This document shows, in pieces, positions 35,886-45,265 of a stretch of DNA of 64,000 nucleotides (positions within the stretch are counted from its first letter, which is position 1; every line of letters starts with the position of its first letter). The position numbers were made by a program, and so were the translations under genes. The notes below the pieces were generated by a model, which did not search any database, was not told the origin of the DNA, and saw only the letters and a program-made list of their open reading frames with translations. Origin of the DNA: Muricoccus harenae (lineage in GTDB: Bacteria > Pseudomonadota > Alphaproteobacteria > Acetobacterales > Acetobacteraceae); the NCBI RefSeq assembly GCF_009848505.1, contig NZ_WWDL01000015.1:46179-110178 (forward strand). Reading direction: 5' to 3'.

Positions 35886-36215
35886 TCACGGCAGGCCGGC
35901 GCGGCGCAGCTCCTCGCCAAGCCGGCCGGTCAGGAAAAGCCAAGCCATCCGCAGGTCGGAACCGAGCGACCAGAGCGGATGCGTGAAGGTCGCTGGGCGG
36001 TTCCGCTCGATCGCCATATGGCTCACCCAGGCGAAGAGATAGCCGCTCACCACCCCGGCCAGCACGAGCCACCAGCGCCCGGTCACAATGCCGGCCAGGA
36101 AAAGGGCAATGCCGAGCAGCGTGCCTGCGACATGCACGCGGCGCGTCAGCGGGTCCGCATGCTCCCGCAGGTAATGCGGCCAGAACTCGGCATAGCTCGC
36201 GAAGCGCTCGGACAT
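35886..36215 (-). CDS. Mpo1-like (DUF962) membrane protein
   Basis: A 109-residue protein with the DUF962/Mpo1 pattern: FASYAEFWPHYLREHADPLTRRVHVAGTLLGIALFLAGI, then a second helix pair and GYLFAWVSHMAIERNRPATFTHPLWSLGSDLRMAW. The conserved His residues (YLREH, RRVH, SHMAIERN, FTHP) fit the iron site of yeast Mpo1, which oxidises 2-hydroxy fatty acids. Two to three membrane helices are predicted. It converges with rutD, 21 bases away. Confidence 0.82.
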   Translation of the reverse strand: MSERFASYAEFWPHYLREHADPLTRRVHVAGTLLGIALFLAGIVTGRWWLVLAGVVSGYLFAWVSHMAIERNRPATFTHPLWSLGSDLRMAWLFLTGRLGEELRRAGLP

Positions 36216-36279
36216 GGCCTCAGCCTAGCCGCCCAGCCGCCGGACCAGCGAAACAAGCCGCGGTGAGCACGGCTTCTCC

Positions 36280-36774
36280 TCAGGCCGGCAGCACTAGCGG
36301 CGGCACCAGCGGATCCACGCGGAAGCACTTCATCGTCCGCACCGTCAGCAGGGCAAAGCCCGCCAGCAGCGCCAGCTGTGCCATCGCGAAGCTGGTGGGC
36401 GGCATGGCGGCCAGCACCGGAACCTTCTGAAATATCTGCGCCACCGCCAGGAAGGCCAGCAGATAGACGCTGACGACCATGGCCACTGCATAGGCTGCGC
36501 GCCAGCGCCCTGCCAGGTTCCGGCCGTAACGCGCCACCAGCGCGATGGCTAGCACCGCCAGCGCCACGGCCCCGACGACATGCGAGGGCAACACCCCGTT
36601 GAAGGGAAAGCCGAAGCCTGTGACGCTGGTCCCGATCGCCGTGACCAGGAAGAGCACGGTCCAGCCGCGTCGCTCCCGTCCCGCAAGCATTCCGCCCACC
36701 ACCGGCAAGCCGGCTGCGAGGGCAATTAGGCTCATCCAGGTGTGGAAGCCCGTGTAGGTCGTCGGATCGAACAT
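36280..36774 (-). CDS. Small multi-pass membrane protein of unknown function
   Basis: A 164-residue protein that I do not recognise. About five hydrophobic segments are visible: WMSLIALAAGLPVVGGMLAG, GWTVLFLVTAIGTSVTGFGF, VVGAVALAVLAIALVARY, AAYAVAMVVSVYLLAFLAVA and FAMAQLALLAGFALLTV. The N-terminus MFDPTTYTGFHTWMSL resembles small cytochrome-like or DUF proteins, but no haem-type His pair is obvious. It is transcribed leftward, upstream of the Mpo1-like gene by 64 bases, so the two may form a small membrane-lipid unit. Confidence 0.65.
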   Translation of the reverse strand: MFDPTTYTGFHTWMSLIALAAGLPVVGGMLAGRERRGWTVLFLVTAIGTSVTGFGFPFNGVLPSHVVGAVALAVLAIALVARYGRNLAGRWRAAYAVAMVVSVYLLAFLAVAQIFQKVPVLAAMPPTSFAMAQLALLAGFALLTVRTMKCFRVDPLVPPLVLPA

Positions 36775-36856
36775 GGCGCATCCTCCGTCATCCGGAGCGT
36801 TACGCTATCGCATAGGACCCGCGGCCGCTTGGATAATCCTGCTGCGCCCCCCAGGG

Positions 36857-38584
36857 TCACCCCGCCCGCTGCACCGCCGCCAGCCGCGAATACACCCCGC
36901 CCCGGCCAAGCAGCTCCCCATGCCGCCCCTGCTCCACCACCCGGCCTTGGTCGACCACCACGATGCGGTCCGCATCCCGGATCGTCGCGAGACGATGCGC
37001 GATCACCAGGCTCGTCCGGCCTTCGGACAGCTCCTGCAGCGAGGCCTGGATCGCCCGCTCCGTCTCCGTGTCCAGCGCCGAGGTCGCCTCGTCCAGGATC
37101 AGGATCGGCGGGTTCTTCAGGAAGATGCGCGCGATCGCGAGGCGCTGCTTCTGCCCGCCCGAGAGCTTCACCCCGCGCTCTCCGATCACGGTGTCCAGCC
37201 CCTCCGGCAGCGCCGCGATCACCCCGTCCAGCCGCGCTCGCCGCGCAGCCTCCAGGATCTCGGCCTCGGATGCGCCGAGGCGCCCATAGGCGATGTTCTC
37301 CCGGATCGTGCCGCCGAACAGGAACACGTCCTGCTGCACGATCCCGATCTGCCCCCGCAGCGAGGCCAGCGTCATATCCGCGATGTCGATCCCGTCGACG
37401 GTGATCCGCCCGCCCGTCGTCTCGTAGAAACGCGGCAGCAGGGAGCAGAGCGTCGTCTTCCCCGCGCCCGAGGGGCCAACGAAGGCCACCGTCTCCCCAG
37501 GACGGATATGCAGGTCTATCCCGTCCAGCACCGGACGGCCAGCCGATTCGGGGGCGCCATAGGCGAAGCGCACGCCCTCGTAGCGGATCTCGCCGCGCAG
37601 TTCGGACACTGCCAGCGCCTCCGGCCGGTCGGCGATGTCGGGCGCGGTGTCCATCAGCTCCGTGTAGCGGCGGAAGCCCGCTATGCCCTTCGGATAGGTC
37701 TCCATGACCGAGTTGATCTTCTCCACCGGCCGGAAGAACACGCCCACCAGCAGAAGGAAGCCGATGAATCCGCCAGCCGTCAGCTCGCCCCGGAGGACGA
37801 ACCAGCTTCCCGCCACCATCACCACCACCTGCGTCAGCCGCATCGACAGGTAGGAGAGCGCCCCGCTCGCCGCCATCAGCCGGTAGGCCTCCAGCTTCGT
37901 CGAGCGATAGCCCTCGTTGTCCCGTGCGAAGAGGCGCCGCTCGTGGTCCTCATTGGCGAAGGCCTGCACCACGCGGATGCCGCCGACATTCTCCTCGATC
38001 CGGGCATTGAAATTGCCCACCCGCCCGTAGATCGCCCGCCAGTTCCGCGTCATCCGGCCGCCGAAGCGCGCCGTCAGCCAGCCCGTCAGCGGCACGATGG
38101 CCGCGGTGATCAGCGCGAGTTCCGGATTCACCGCGAACATCAGCGCGAAAGCGCCGAGGAACGTCATCACCGCGATGAACAGGTCCTCCGGCCCGTGATG
38201 AGCGACCTCCCCGATCTCCTCCAGGTCCTTGGTGAGGCGGCCCACCAGATGTCCTGTCTTGTGATTGTCATAATAGGAGAAGGAGAGCTTCTGGAGATGC
38301 GAGAAGGCCTTCCGGCGCATCTCGGTCTCGATGTTGATGCCCAGCATGTGGCCCCAATAGGTGACCACCGCCATCAACCCCGCATTCAGCAGGTACACCA
38401 CCAGCAGCGCCGCCGCCGCCAGGCCGATCAAGGGCCAGTCCTGCCCCGGGAGCAGCCGGTCCACGAAGGCCTTCACAGCAAGGGGGAAGCCCAGCTCCAG
38501 CAGCCCGGACAGGACGGCGCAACCGAAGTCCATTAGGAAGAGGCGCCGGTGCGGGCGGTAATATGAAAAGAAGCGCTTGAGCAT
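36857..38584 (-). CDS. ABC exporter, fused permease and ATPase (MsbA-like)
   Basis: A 575-residue half-transporter starting MLKRFFSYYRPHRR at 38584. The N-terminal half holds six helices (for example LFLMDFGCAVLSGLLELGFPLAVK, FLGAFALMFAVNPELALITAAIVPLTGW) with the coupling helices EMRRKAFSHLQKLSFSYYD and NIGGIR-like NVGGIRVVQAFANED. The ATPase half has Walker A VGPSGAGKTT, Q-loop IGIVQQDVFLF, signature LSGGQKQRLAIARIF, Walker B ILILDEATSALD and the H-loop VIAHRLATI. It works as a homodimer; lipids or drugs are likely substrates. It converges on nothing and is divergent from the MFS gene. Confidence 0.9.
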   Translation of the reverse strand: MLKRFFSYYRPHRRLFLMDFGCAVLSGLLELGFPLAVKAFVDRLLPGQDWPLIGLAAAALLVVYLLNAGLMAVVTYWGHMLGINIETEMRRKAFSHLQKLSFSYYDNHKTGHLVGRLTKDLEEIGEVAHHGPEDLFIAVMTFLGAFALMFAVNPELALITAAIVPLTGWLTARFGGRMTRNWRAIYGRVGNFNARIEENVGGIRVVQAFANEDHERRLFARDNEGYRSTKLEAYRLMAASGALSYLSMRLTQVVVMVAGSWFVLRGELTAGGFIGFLLLVGVFFRPVEKINSVMETYPKGIAGFRRYTELMDTAPDIADRPEALAVSELRGEIRYEGVRFAYGAPESAGRPVLDGIDLHIRPGETVAFVGPSGAGKTTLCSLLPRFYETTGGRITVDGIDIADMTLASLRGQIGIVQQDVFLFGGTIRENIAYGRLGASEAEILEAARRARLDGVIAALPEGLDTVIGERGVKLSGGQKQRLAIARIFLKNPPILILDEATSALDTETERAIQASLQELSEGRTSLVIAHRLATIRDADRIVVVDQGRVVEQGRHGELLGRGGVYSRLAAVQRAG

Positions 38585-38699
38585 GGCGCCACGCTCTACC
38601 ACCCTGTCGGGCGCGCCGCACCGCAGAAGGCAGTCCGACGCCTTCCGCCATGTCCGGCGGGACACGAAACCGCCACCTTCCTACGGCCTTTCCCCACCA

Positions 38700-40292
38700 A
38701 TGCCCGCACCCGCCGCCTTCGTTCCCTTCCGGAACCCTGCCTTCCGGATGCTCTGGATCGCGACACTCGTCAGCAACATCGGCGGCTGGGTGCAAAGCAC
38801 CGCCGCGGGCTGGCTGATGACCTCGCTCTCCCCATCGCCGGTCATGGTCAGCCTCGTGCAGGTGGCAACGCTTCTCCCCGTGTTCCTTCTCGCCCTGCCG
38901 GCGGGCGCGCTGGCGGACACCATGGACCGCCGCCGCTTTCTCATCGCCACGCAGATCTGGCTCATCGCAACCGCCATCATTCTCTGCGTCCTGACGGCCG
39001 CGGGCGTCCTCGGCCCCTGGGGCCTCCTGGCGCTCACCTTCTGCATCGGCATGGGCGCGGCGGCGAACTTCCCCGCCTTCGGCGCGACCACGCCGGAACT
39101 GGTCCCGCGAGAGGACCTGGTGCAGGCCATCGTGCTGAACGGCATGGGCTTCAACCTGGCCCGCGCCGTCGGCCCGGCCCTGGGTGGCGTGGTGCTCGGC
39201 TGGGCGGGCGCGCAATTCGCCTTCGCGCTCAATGCCATCTGCTTCTGCGTGCTCATCACCGCGCTCTTCTTCTGGAAACGCGCCCCGGATGCCGACACCA
39301 CGCCGCGCGAAGGGCTGGTGGACGCGATGGGGAGCGGCGTGCGCTACGTCCTGGCCAGTCCGGTCATGCGCGGCATCATCATCCGCTCCACACTGTCCTT
39401 CTTCGCCGGCTCGGCGGTCTGGGGCCTGCTGCCCCTCCTCGTGCGCTTCCAGCTGGGCCTCGGGCCAGAGGCCTTCGGCATGATGCTGGGGGCTATGGGC
39501 GTGGGAGCGGTGGCCGCGAGCTTCGCCCTACCGTCGCTCCGCAACGTCATGACCCGCTCAAACACCGTGGTGGGTTGCGGGATCGGCATTGGGCTCTCGA
39601 TGACCCTGCTCGGCCTCTCTCATCACTGGCTGCCCGCGGGCATCGCCATGCTACTCTACGGCGCTTCCTGGCTCGGGATGACCTCCACCCTTGGCGCCGC
39701 GGCCCAGATGGCGGCGAGGCCCTGGGTCCGGGCGCGGGCGCTCGGCCTGTTTCAGGTGGCGACCTTCGGCGCCATGGCCCTCGGCTCCACCTTGGGCGGC
39801 GTCGGCGGTGCCACCATCGGGGTGCCCTACACCGTCGTCGCCTTCGGCCTGACGAGCGTCATCCTGTCCCTTGTCGTGCGCCACCTGCCGATCGAATCCG
39901 GACCGGCTGCCCCGGCCCGGCCAAACCAGGTGGAGCCGGTTCCGGAGGCCCCCGCGCCTGAACTCCTGCCCACCCTCCGCACCGCCGAGGCGCGGCTGCT
40001 CGAATCTGTTCGTTACGCTGTGCCCGCCACTTCACGGAACGCGTTCCTGCGCGCCATGGCCGAGGTGCGCGGCGTGCGGCTGCGCGCCGGCGCCACCTTC
40101 TGGCGCCTCTACGAGGACGTGGCGCATCCGGAACGCTATGTCGAACTCTGGTCGGTCCGCTCCTGGACGGACCATCTGCGCGAGCAGTCACGCCTCTCCG
40201 AGCACGACCACACCATCCTCGCCGCCGCCGCGGCCTTCCAGCAGGAGGGCACGGCGCCGGAAGCCGAGCGCTTCGTGCAGCTTCCGGTGTAA
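38700..40292 (+). CDS. MFS transporter with C-terminal ABM-like domain
   Basis: A 530-residue major-facilitator exporter of the MFS_3/EntS type, starting MPAPAAFVPFRNPAFRMLWIATLVSNIGGWVQSTAAGWLMTSL at 38700. Twelve helices occupy about residues 15-400, with the loop 2-3 signature ALADTMDRRRFLIATQ. The tail after about residue 425 is soluble, with RLLESVRYAVPATSRNAFLRAMAEV, GATFWRLYEDVAHPERYVELWSVRSWTDHLREQSRLS; this fold resembles antibiotic-biosynthesis-monooxygenase domains and is a regular feature of this MFS group. The substrate is unknown; siderophores and drugs are typical. Confidence 0.85.
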   Translation: MPAPAAFVPFRNPAFRMLWIATLVSNIGGWVQSTAAGWLMTSLSPSPVMVSLVQVATLLPVFLLALPAGALADTMDRRRFLIATQIWLIATAIILCVLTAAGVLGPWGLLALTFCIGMGAAANFPAFGATTPELVPREDLVQAIVLNGMGFNLARAVGPALGGVVLGWAGAQFAFALNAICFCVLITALFFWKRAPDADTTPREGLVDAMGSGVRYVLASPVMRGIIIRSTLSFFAGSAVWGLLPLLVRFQLGLGPEAFGMMLGAMGVGAVAASFALPSLRNVMTRSNTVVGCGIGIGLSMTLLGLSHHWLPAGIAMLLYGASWLGMTSTLGAAAQMAARPWVRARALGLFQVATFGAMALGSTLGGVGGATIGVPYTVVAFGLTSVILSLVVRHLPIESGPAAPARPNQVEPVPEAPAPELLPTLRTAEARLLESVRYAVPATSRNAFLRAMAEVRGVRLRAGATFWRLYEDVAHPERYVELWSVRSWTDHLREQSRLSEHDHTILAAAAAFQQEGTAPEAERFVQLPV

Positions 40293-40614
40293 TGGCCCGG
40301 CAGCGCCGCCTGCACGGGGCCGCTTGGCATCCCGCGGCGGCTGGTGGCTCATGCCCCCGTGCTGCCTTCCAGTAGTCCATTGCGCCGAGAGGGCCTGCAG
40401 ATCGGCACCATTACCCTCCAACCTTCCTGCGCAGGGGCGGACGCACACAGCGGAACGGGCAGGCGCGCCTGGGCCTCCCGCCCCCGGCACGGCCATGCGA
40501 TCCTCTCGGTGCAGGGGCGTGCGCGAAACCTTCCCTTCGCTGAGGCATTCGGGTTGCCGAAGGCGCGTCATGACCCTTCATCTGACCCGTCAAGCGGAAC
40601 CCGAGGAGCCCCCG
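40293..40614. other. 322-base gap upstream of dps, no gene seen
   Basis: No frame here resembles a known protein. The gap holds a perfect 12-bp palindrome, CAGGCGCGCCTG at 40460-40471, and several GC-rich inverted arms near the MFS stop. The dps promoter should lie here, but I found no convincing sigma or OxyR element. An in-frame ATG at 40570 lacks a good ribosome site. Confidence 0.5.
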
Positions 40615-41124
40615 ATGCCGAAGACCGAAGCCGCCAAGGTGCCGAACAAAACGCGCAACGACACACCGAACAACGGCAAGGCGGTCAGCGTCGGCGTGCT
40701 GCAGAGTGCCCTCGCCGACATCATCGACCTGACCAATGCGACCCGCCAGGCGCATTGGAACGTCAAGGGCAGCCACTTCTACGGCTTGCACAAGATGTTC
40801 GAGGAATTCTACATCATGCTGAACGCGCAGACGGATGAGCTGGCCGAACGTGCCGTGCAGCTTGGCGGCATACCGGACGGCACCACGCAGGCCGTCGGCG
40901 CCCAGACCAAGATCACCCCTTATGACGCCAAGATCCTTGACGGGATGGATCACTGCACGGCACTGGCCGACCGCTACGCCCAAATGGCGCAGGCCCTGCG
41001 CGAGGGCATCGACACCACCGACGAGGCTGGTGACGCCGACACCTCGGACCTGCTGACCCAGGTCTCCCGGGAGGTGGACAAGGCGCTGTGGATGATCGAG
41101 GCCCATCTGCAGGGCAAGCACTGA
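40615..41124 (+). CDS. dps: DNA-protecting ferritin-like protein Dps
   Basis: A 169-residue Dps. GAGGAG lies six bases before the ATG at 40615. After a Lys/Asn-rich N-terminal tail, the ferroxidase residues are in ATRQAHWNVKGSHFYGLHKMFEEFYIMLNAQTDELAERAVQLGG (His, Asp and Glu shared across subunits). Dps dodecamers bind DNA and store iron, protecting against peroxide; they are cytoplasmic. The gene stands alone with its own strong terminator. Dps length is usually 150-180, so it is complete. Confidence 0.93.
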   Translation: MPKTEAAKVPNKTRNDTPNNGKAVSVGVLQSALADIIDLTNATRQAHWNVKGSHFYGLHKMFEEFYIMLNAQTDELAERAVQLGGIPDGTTQAVGAQTKITPYDAKILDGMDHCTALADRYAQMAQALREGIDTTDEAGDADTSDLLTQVSREVDKALWMIEAHLQGKH

Positions 41125-41157
41125 CCCCATCCACGGCCCCGTCCGTACGCAGCCCCG
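41093..41157 (+). terminator. Placeholder for dps terminator boundary (see 41157-41093 note)
   Basis: This entry only records the start coordinate 41157 of the hairpin described in the next entry; the end coordinate given here is not meaningful and the entry carries no separate claim. Confidence 0.01.
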
Positions 41158-41183
41158 CCCCCGGCGCCCCAGGTGCCGGGGGC
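41157..41183 (+). terminator. Strong hairpin after dps, probable terminator
   Basis: A 12-bp stem GCCCCCGGCGCC / GGTGCCGGGGGC (one G-T pair) with a three-base loop lies 33 bases after the dps stop, followed by GGTTGCATTT. It separates dps from parE. Confidence 0.7.
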
Positions 41184-41238
41184 GGTTGCATTTCGGGCCC
41201 ATGGCGAGGTAGTTTGGGCCAGGGGACCAGAACAAGAC

Positions 41239-43212
41239 ATGAACGACCTATTCGGCGGTCGCCCCCCCAAGGGCGCGGCCCAGCAATCCTATTCCGCCGC
41301 CGACATCGAGGTGCTGGAAGGCCTGGAGCCTGTCCGCCGCCGCCCCGGCATGTATATCGGGGGCACCGACGAGAACGCCCTCCATCACCTGGCCTCCGAA
41401 GTCATCGACAATGCGATGGACGAGGCGGTGGCCGGCCATGCCGACCGTATCGAGGTCACGCTGGAGCCTGACAACTGGCTAACCGTGCGCGACAATGGCC
41501 GCGGCATCCCGGTGGACCCGCATCCCAAGTTCCCGAAGCTTTCGGCGCTGGAGGTGATCCTCACCACCCTCCACTCGGGGGGCAAGTTCAGTGGCAAGGC
41601 CTATGACACCTCGGGCGGCCTCCATGGCGTCGGCTCCTCGGTGGTCAACGCCCTCTCCGAGCGGATGGAGGTGGAGGTCGCCCGCGACCGCACGCTCTTC
41701 ACCCAGGATTATTCACGCGGAAAGCCGCTCGGGAAGCTGAAGAACGCCGGCCCGGTCCATAACCGCCGCGGCACCACCATCCGCTTCCGCCCGGACCCTG
41801 ACATCTTCGGCAAGCAGCAGTTCCTGGCCGCGCGCCTGTACCGCTTCTGCCGATCCAAGGCCTATCTCTACAAGGGCGTCGAGATCCGCTGGTCCTGCGA
41901 TCCGCGGCTGATCAAGGACGACACCCCCGCCCAGGCAACCCTCCACTTCCCCGGCGGCCTTTCGGACTACCTGGCCGCCGCCATCGAGGGAAAGCCCACT
42001 GTCATCCCGACCCCCTGGGCCGGTGAATCCACCTTCCCCGGCGGCGCCGGCCGCGCCGAATGGGCAGCGACCTGGCTGGAGCAGGGCGAGGGCTTCCTCT
42101 CGACCTACGCGAACACCATCCCCACCCCCCAGGGCGGCACGCATGAGGCCGGCTTCCGCAACGCCCTGGTGAAGGGCCTGCGCGCTTATGGCGAGCTGAG
42201 GAAGGAGAAGCGCGCCGCCAGTGTGACGGCGGAGGACCTGTTCGGCGGCCTCGCGGGCATGGTCTCGGTCTTTGTGCGCGACCCGCAGTTTCAGGGGCAG
42301 ACCAAGGACAAGCTCACCTCGCCCGAGGCGTCGCGCCTGGTGGAAGGGGCGCTGCGCGACCATTTCGACCACTGGCTTACCGGCGACACGCGCAACGCCG
42401 ACAACCTCCTCTCCTGGGCGATCGAGCGCGCGGAAGAGCGCATCCGCCGCAAGGAGCAGAAGGACACCCCCCGCAAGTCCGCGACGCGCAAGCTGCGTCT
42501 GCCCGGCAAGCTGGCCGATTGCTCCAGCGAGAATGCCGCCAGCACCGAGTTGTTCCTCGTCGAGGGTGACTCCGCCGGCGGCTCGGCCAAGCAGGCCCGC
42601 GACCGCATGACCCAGGCCGTGCTGCCCCTGCGCGGCAAGATCCTGAACGTTGCCTCCGCCAGCACGGAGAAGCTGCGCGCGAACCAGGAACTCCGGGACC
42701 TCGTGGAGGCGCTGGGCTGCGGCATCGGCGACCGCTTTGACCTTGCGCGGCTCCGCTACGGCCGCATCATCGTCATGACGGACGCCGATGTGGACGGCGC
42801 GCATATTGCCGCCCTGCTGATGACGTTCTTCTATAAGGAACTGCCGGCCCTGGTTCGGGAGGGGCGCGTCTTCCTTGCCCAGCCGCCCCTGTACCGGCTG
42901 CAGCATGGCGCCAAGAGCATCTATGCGCGCGACGATGCGGACCGCGAGCGCATCCTGAAGCGCGAGTTCAAGGCGAACCAGAAGGTCGAGGTCAGCCGCT
43001 TCAAGGGCCTGGGCGAAATGCCCCCTGCCGCCCTCAAGGAGACGACGATGGACCCGAGGAAGCGCACCCTGCTGCGCGTCGTTCTGCCGCAGGAAGCCCG
43101 CGCCGAAACGGCCGAGCTGATCGAGGCGCTGATGGGCCGCAAGCCTGAGCTGCGCTTCAAGTTCATCCAGGAGAACGCGTCCAAGCTGGATGAGGCGGAG
43201 GTGGACGTCTGA
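41239..43212 (+). CDS. parE: DNA topoisomerase IV subunit B
   Basis: A 657-residue type IIA topoisomerase ATPase subunit. Start MNDLFGG at 41239. The GHKL ATPase domain has RRRPGMYIGGTDENALHHLASEVIDNAMDEA, DNGRGIPVD and SGGLHGVGSSVVNALSE; the transducer follows, then the TOPRIM domain with ELFLVEGDSAGGSAKQARDR (catalytic Glu), IIVMTDADVDGAHI (DxD) and PPLYRLQ. The absence of the GyrB-type insertion and the close of about 650 residues favour ParE over GyrB. It decatenates chromosomes with ParC, which is not in the window. It is divided from the LysR gene by nine bases, convergently. Confidence 0.93.
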   Translation: MNDLFGGRPPKGAAQQSYSAADIEVLEGLEPVRRRPGMYIGGTDENALHHLASEVIDNAMDEAVAGHADRIEVTLEPDNWLTVRDNGRGIPVDPHPKFPKLSALEVILTTLHSGGKFSGKAYDTSGGLHGVGSSVVNALSERMEVEVARDRTLFTQDYSRGKPLGKLKNAGPVHNRRGTTIRFRPDPDIFGKQQFLAARLYRFCRSKAYLYKGVEIRWSCDPRLIKDDTPAQATLHFPGGLSDYLAAAIEGKPTVIPTPWAGESTFPGGAGRAEWAATWLEQGEGFLSTYANTIPTPQGGTHEAGFRNALVKGLRAYGELRKEKRAASVTAEDLFGGLAGMVSVFVRDPQFQGQTKDKLTSPEASRLVEGALRDHFDHWLTGDTRNADNLLSWAIERAEERIRRKEQKDTPRKSATRKLRLPGKLADCSSENAASTELFLVEGDSAGGSAKQARDRMTQAVLPLRGKILNVASASTEKLRANQELRDLVEALGCGIGDRFDLARLRYGRIIVMTDADVDGAHIAALLMTFFYKELPALVREGRVFLAQPPLYRLQHGAKSIYARDDADRERILKREFKANQKVEVSRFKGLGEMPPAALKETTMDPRKRTLLRVVLPQEARAETAELIEALMGRKPELRFKFIQENASKLDEAEVDV

Positions 43213-43221
43213 GCCTTCCGC

Positions 43222-44109
43222 TCAGCGCTCCGCCTTTACGAAGTCGATGAAGGCCCGCAGCGCCGCCGGCATGTGGCGGCGCGACGGGTAATATAGGAAC
43301 GGCCCCTCGAAGGGCGGCAGCCAGTCTTCCAGCAGAGAGACGAGCCGCCCATCCTCGATGGCCTTCCGCGCCCAACCCTCGAAGGTCACGAAGAAGCCCA
43401 GCCCGTCTATGGCGGCGGACAGGGCGAGCGGCGCGTCATTCGTCACCAGCGGCCCCTCGGGCCGTATGCTGACCACCTCCCCCGCCCGTTCGAACTCCCA
43501 GGCCGGCAGGGCCCCACTCGCGAAGCGGAAGCGGATACAGGGGCGGCGCAGCAACGCCCGCGGCTCCTCCGGCGCGCCCACCACGGCGAGCAGCGCCGGG
43601 GAGGCCACCAGCACATAGCGCTGCGGGCCGCCGAGCGGCACCGCGATCATATCCCGCGCCAGGCTCTCCCCGTAGCGCACTCCGGCATCGAAGCCACCCT
43701 GCACGATATCGACGAAGCCTGTCTCCGAGGTTACGTCCACCACCACTCGCGGATGCCGCGCCTGGAAGCGTGGCAACATCGGCGCGAGCACGAGTTGCGC
43801 GGCAGGCGGCGGCGCATTGATGCGCAGCGTGCCGGAAACGGCGGCTCCGGCCTGCCCGGCCGCGTCCAGCGCCGCCTCGATCTCCCCCAGCGCCGGCGCG
43901 AGCCGCGCCAGCAGCGAGGCACCGGCCTCGGTCGGGCTTACGCTGCGCGTGGTCCGGTTCAGCAGCCGAGCGCCGATCCGGTCCTCCAGCGCGCGGATGC
44001 GCTCCGTCGCGCTGGATGGCGAAAGCCCCGCCTCGAGCGCCGCACGGCGGAAGCTGCCATGCCGCGCGATCGCCGCCAGAAGCTCCAGGTCCTCTAGCGA
44101 GGCACGCAT
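43222..44109 (-). CDS. LysR family transcriptional regulator
   Basis: A 295-residue LysR protein. The N-terminal winged helix-turn-helix is canonical: DLELLAAIARHGSFRRAALEAGLSPSSATERIRALEDRIGARLLNRTTRSVSPTEAG. The periplasmic-binding-like effector domain covers about residues 90-295, with HPRVVVDVTSETGFVDIVQGGFDAGVRYGES and the C-terminal ALRAFIDFVKAE. It belongs to the CrgA-like group with an RTTR.v..T wing. It is divergent from an aldo/keto reductase gene across 107 bases, the arrangement of a typical LysR regulator and its target. Confidence 0.9.
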   Translation of the reverse strand: MRASLEDLELLAAIARHGSFRRAALEAGLSPSSATERIRALEDRIGARLLNRTTRSVSPTEAGASLLARLAPALGEIEAALDAAGQAGAAVSGTLRINAPPPAAQLVLAPMLPRFQARHPRVVVDVTSETGFVDIVQGGFDAGVRYGESLARDMIAVPLGGPQRYVLVASPALLAVVGAPEEPRALLRRPCIRFRFASGALPAWEFERAGEVVSIRPEGPLVTNDAPLALSAAIDGLGFFVTFEGWARKAIEDGRLVSLLEDWLPPFEGPFLYYPSRRHMPAALRAFIDFVKAER

Positions 44110-44216
44110 TCTTCGGCTGCTCCGAACAACCCATGCGGATCATACGGGATTAAAGGTCAGGCGCCAGGGCGTCATATGCGCCGCAGCCCATCCTGGGCAT
44201 CGAACGGAGATCAACG

Positions 44217-45215
44217 ATGGAACAGCGTCGCCTCGGCACCACCGGCCCCACTGTCTCCGCCATCGGCCTCGGCTGCATGGGCATGTCGGACTTCTACGGC
44301 CCCGCGGATCGGTCGGAGAGCCTGGCCACCATCGCTATGGCGGTGGAGCACGGCATCACCCTGCTCGACACCGGCGACTTCTACGGCATGGGGCACAACG
44401 AAATGCTGATCGGCGAGGCGCTGCGCAGCCTCCCGCGCGACAACCTCACCATCAGCGTGAAGTTCGGCGCTCTGCGCGGCCCGGACCTGTCATGGGGCGG
44501 CTATGACTCCCGCCCAGCGGCCGTGAAAAACTTCCTCGCCTACAGCCTGCAGCGCCTCGGCACCGGCCATATCGACATCTACCGCCCGGCGCGGCTCGAC
44601 CCCCAGGTTCCGATCGAGGAGACGGTCGGCGCCATGGCCGATCTCGTGAAGGCCGGGCATATCCGCCATATCGGGCTCTCGGAGGTCGGCGCGCAGACCA
44701 TCCGCCGTGCCCATGCCGTGCACCCGATCGCCGACCTCCAGATCGAATACTCGCTGCTCTCGCGCGGCATCGAGGCGGAGATCCTTGCCACCTGCCGGGA
44801 ACTCGGCATCGGCATCACCGCCTATGGCGTGCTGTCGCGCGGGCTGATCAGCGGCCATTGGTCAAAGCAACGCGGTGGCCCGCAGGACTTCCGCGCCGCC
44901 TCCCCCCGCTTCCAGGGCGAGAACCTCGACCGCAACCTCGCCTTGGCGGAGGCGCTGCGCGGTATCGCGCAGGCGCATGGCGTCACCGTCGCACAGCTCG
45001 CCATTGCCTGGGTCGCGGCGCGTGGCGCGGACATCGTCCCCCTGGTTGGCGCGCGCCGACGGGACCGGCTGGAGGAAGCCCTGGGCGCGGCAACCATCCG
45101 CCTGGACGCGGAGACGCTGGCTGCCATCGAGCGGGCGGTGCCGGCTGGGGCCGCGGCAGGCGCCCGCTATGCGGAAGCCCAGCTCGCCCATATGGACAGC
45201 GAAGCGCGGCACTGA
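44217..45215 (+). CDS. Aldo/keto reductase
   Basis: A 332-residue NADPH-dependent aldo/keto reductase with a (beta/alpha)8 barrel. GGAGAT precedes the ATG. Typical motifs: [29 protein letters not shown], the catalytic Asp/Tyr stretch [21 protein letters not shown], a Lys in [10 protein letters not shown], and [35 protein letters not shown]. The place of the usual active-site His (normally YyqHRvDP) reads YRPARLDP. It is related to YajO/Tas-type reductases. The substrate is unknown; LysR control from the divergent gene is likely. Confidence 0.88.
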   Translation: MEQRRLGTTGPTVSAIGLGCMGMSDFYGPADRSESLATIAMAVEHGITLLDTGDFYGMGHNEMLIGEALRSLPRDNLTISVKFGALRGPDLSWGGYDSRPAAVKNFLAYSLQRLGTGHIDIYRPARLDPQVPIEETVGAMADLVKAGHIRHIGLSEVGAQTIRRAHAVHPIADLQIEYSLLSRGIEAEILATCRELGIGITAYGVLSRGLISGHWSKQRGGPQDFRAASPRFQGENLDRNLALAEALRGIAQAHGVTVAQLAIAWVAARGADIVPLVGARRRDRLEEALGAATIRLDAETLAAIERAVPAGAAAGARYAEAQLAHMDSEARH

Positions 45216-45227
45216 GAGGCTAGGGCC

Positions 45228-45259
45228 GCCCCGCGCCGGCAGCACAGCCGGCACGGGGC
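45228..45259. terminator. Strong hairpin between convergent genes
   Basis: Stem GCCCCG-c-GCCGGC with GCCGGC-a-CGGGGC, 12 pairs and one C-A mismatch, loop AGCACA. It fills the 50-base gap between the aldo/keto reductase stop and the amidohydrolase stop and can serve both directions. No T-run follows. Confidence 0.6.
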
Positions 45260-45265
45260 ACCCGC

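Noticed and set aside
40460..40471. CAGGCGCGCCTG palindrome upstream of dps as an operator
   Set aside because: A 12-bp GC-only palindrome is expected by chance in DNA of this composition, and no regulator gene is adjacent.
41157..41183. The feature entry giving 41157 to 41093
   Set aside because: It is an erroneous duplicate of the dps terminator with an invalid end coordinate. Use the entry 41157-41183.
42400..42520. ParE as GyrB
   Set aside because: The length of about 657 residues without the long GyrB insertion, and the sequence around the TOPRIM domain, fit ParE better.
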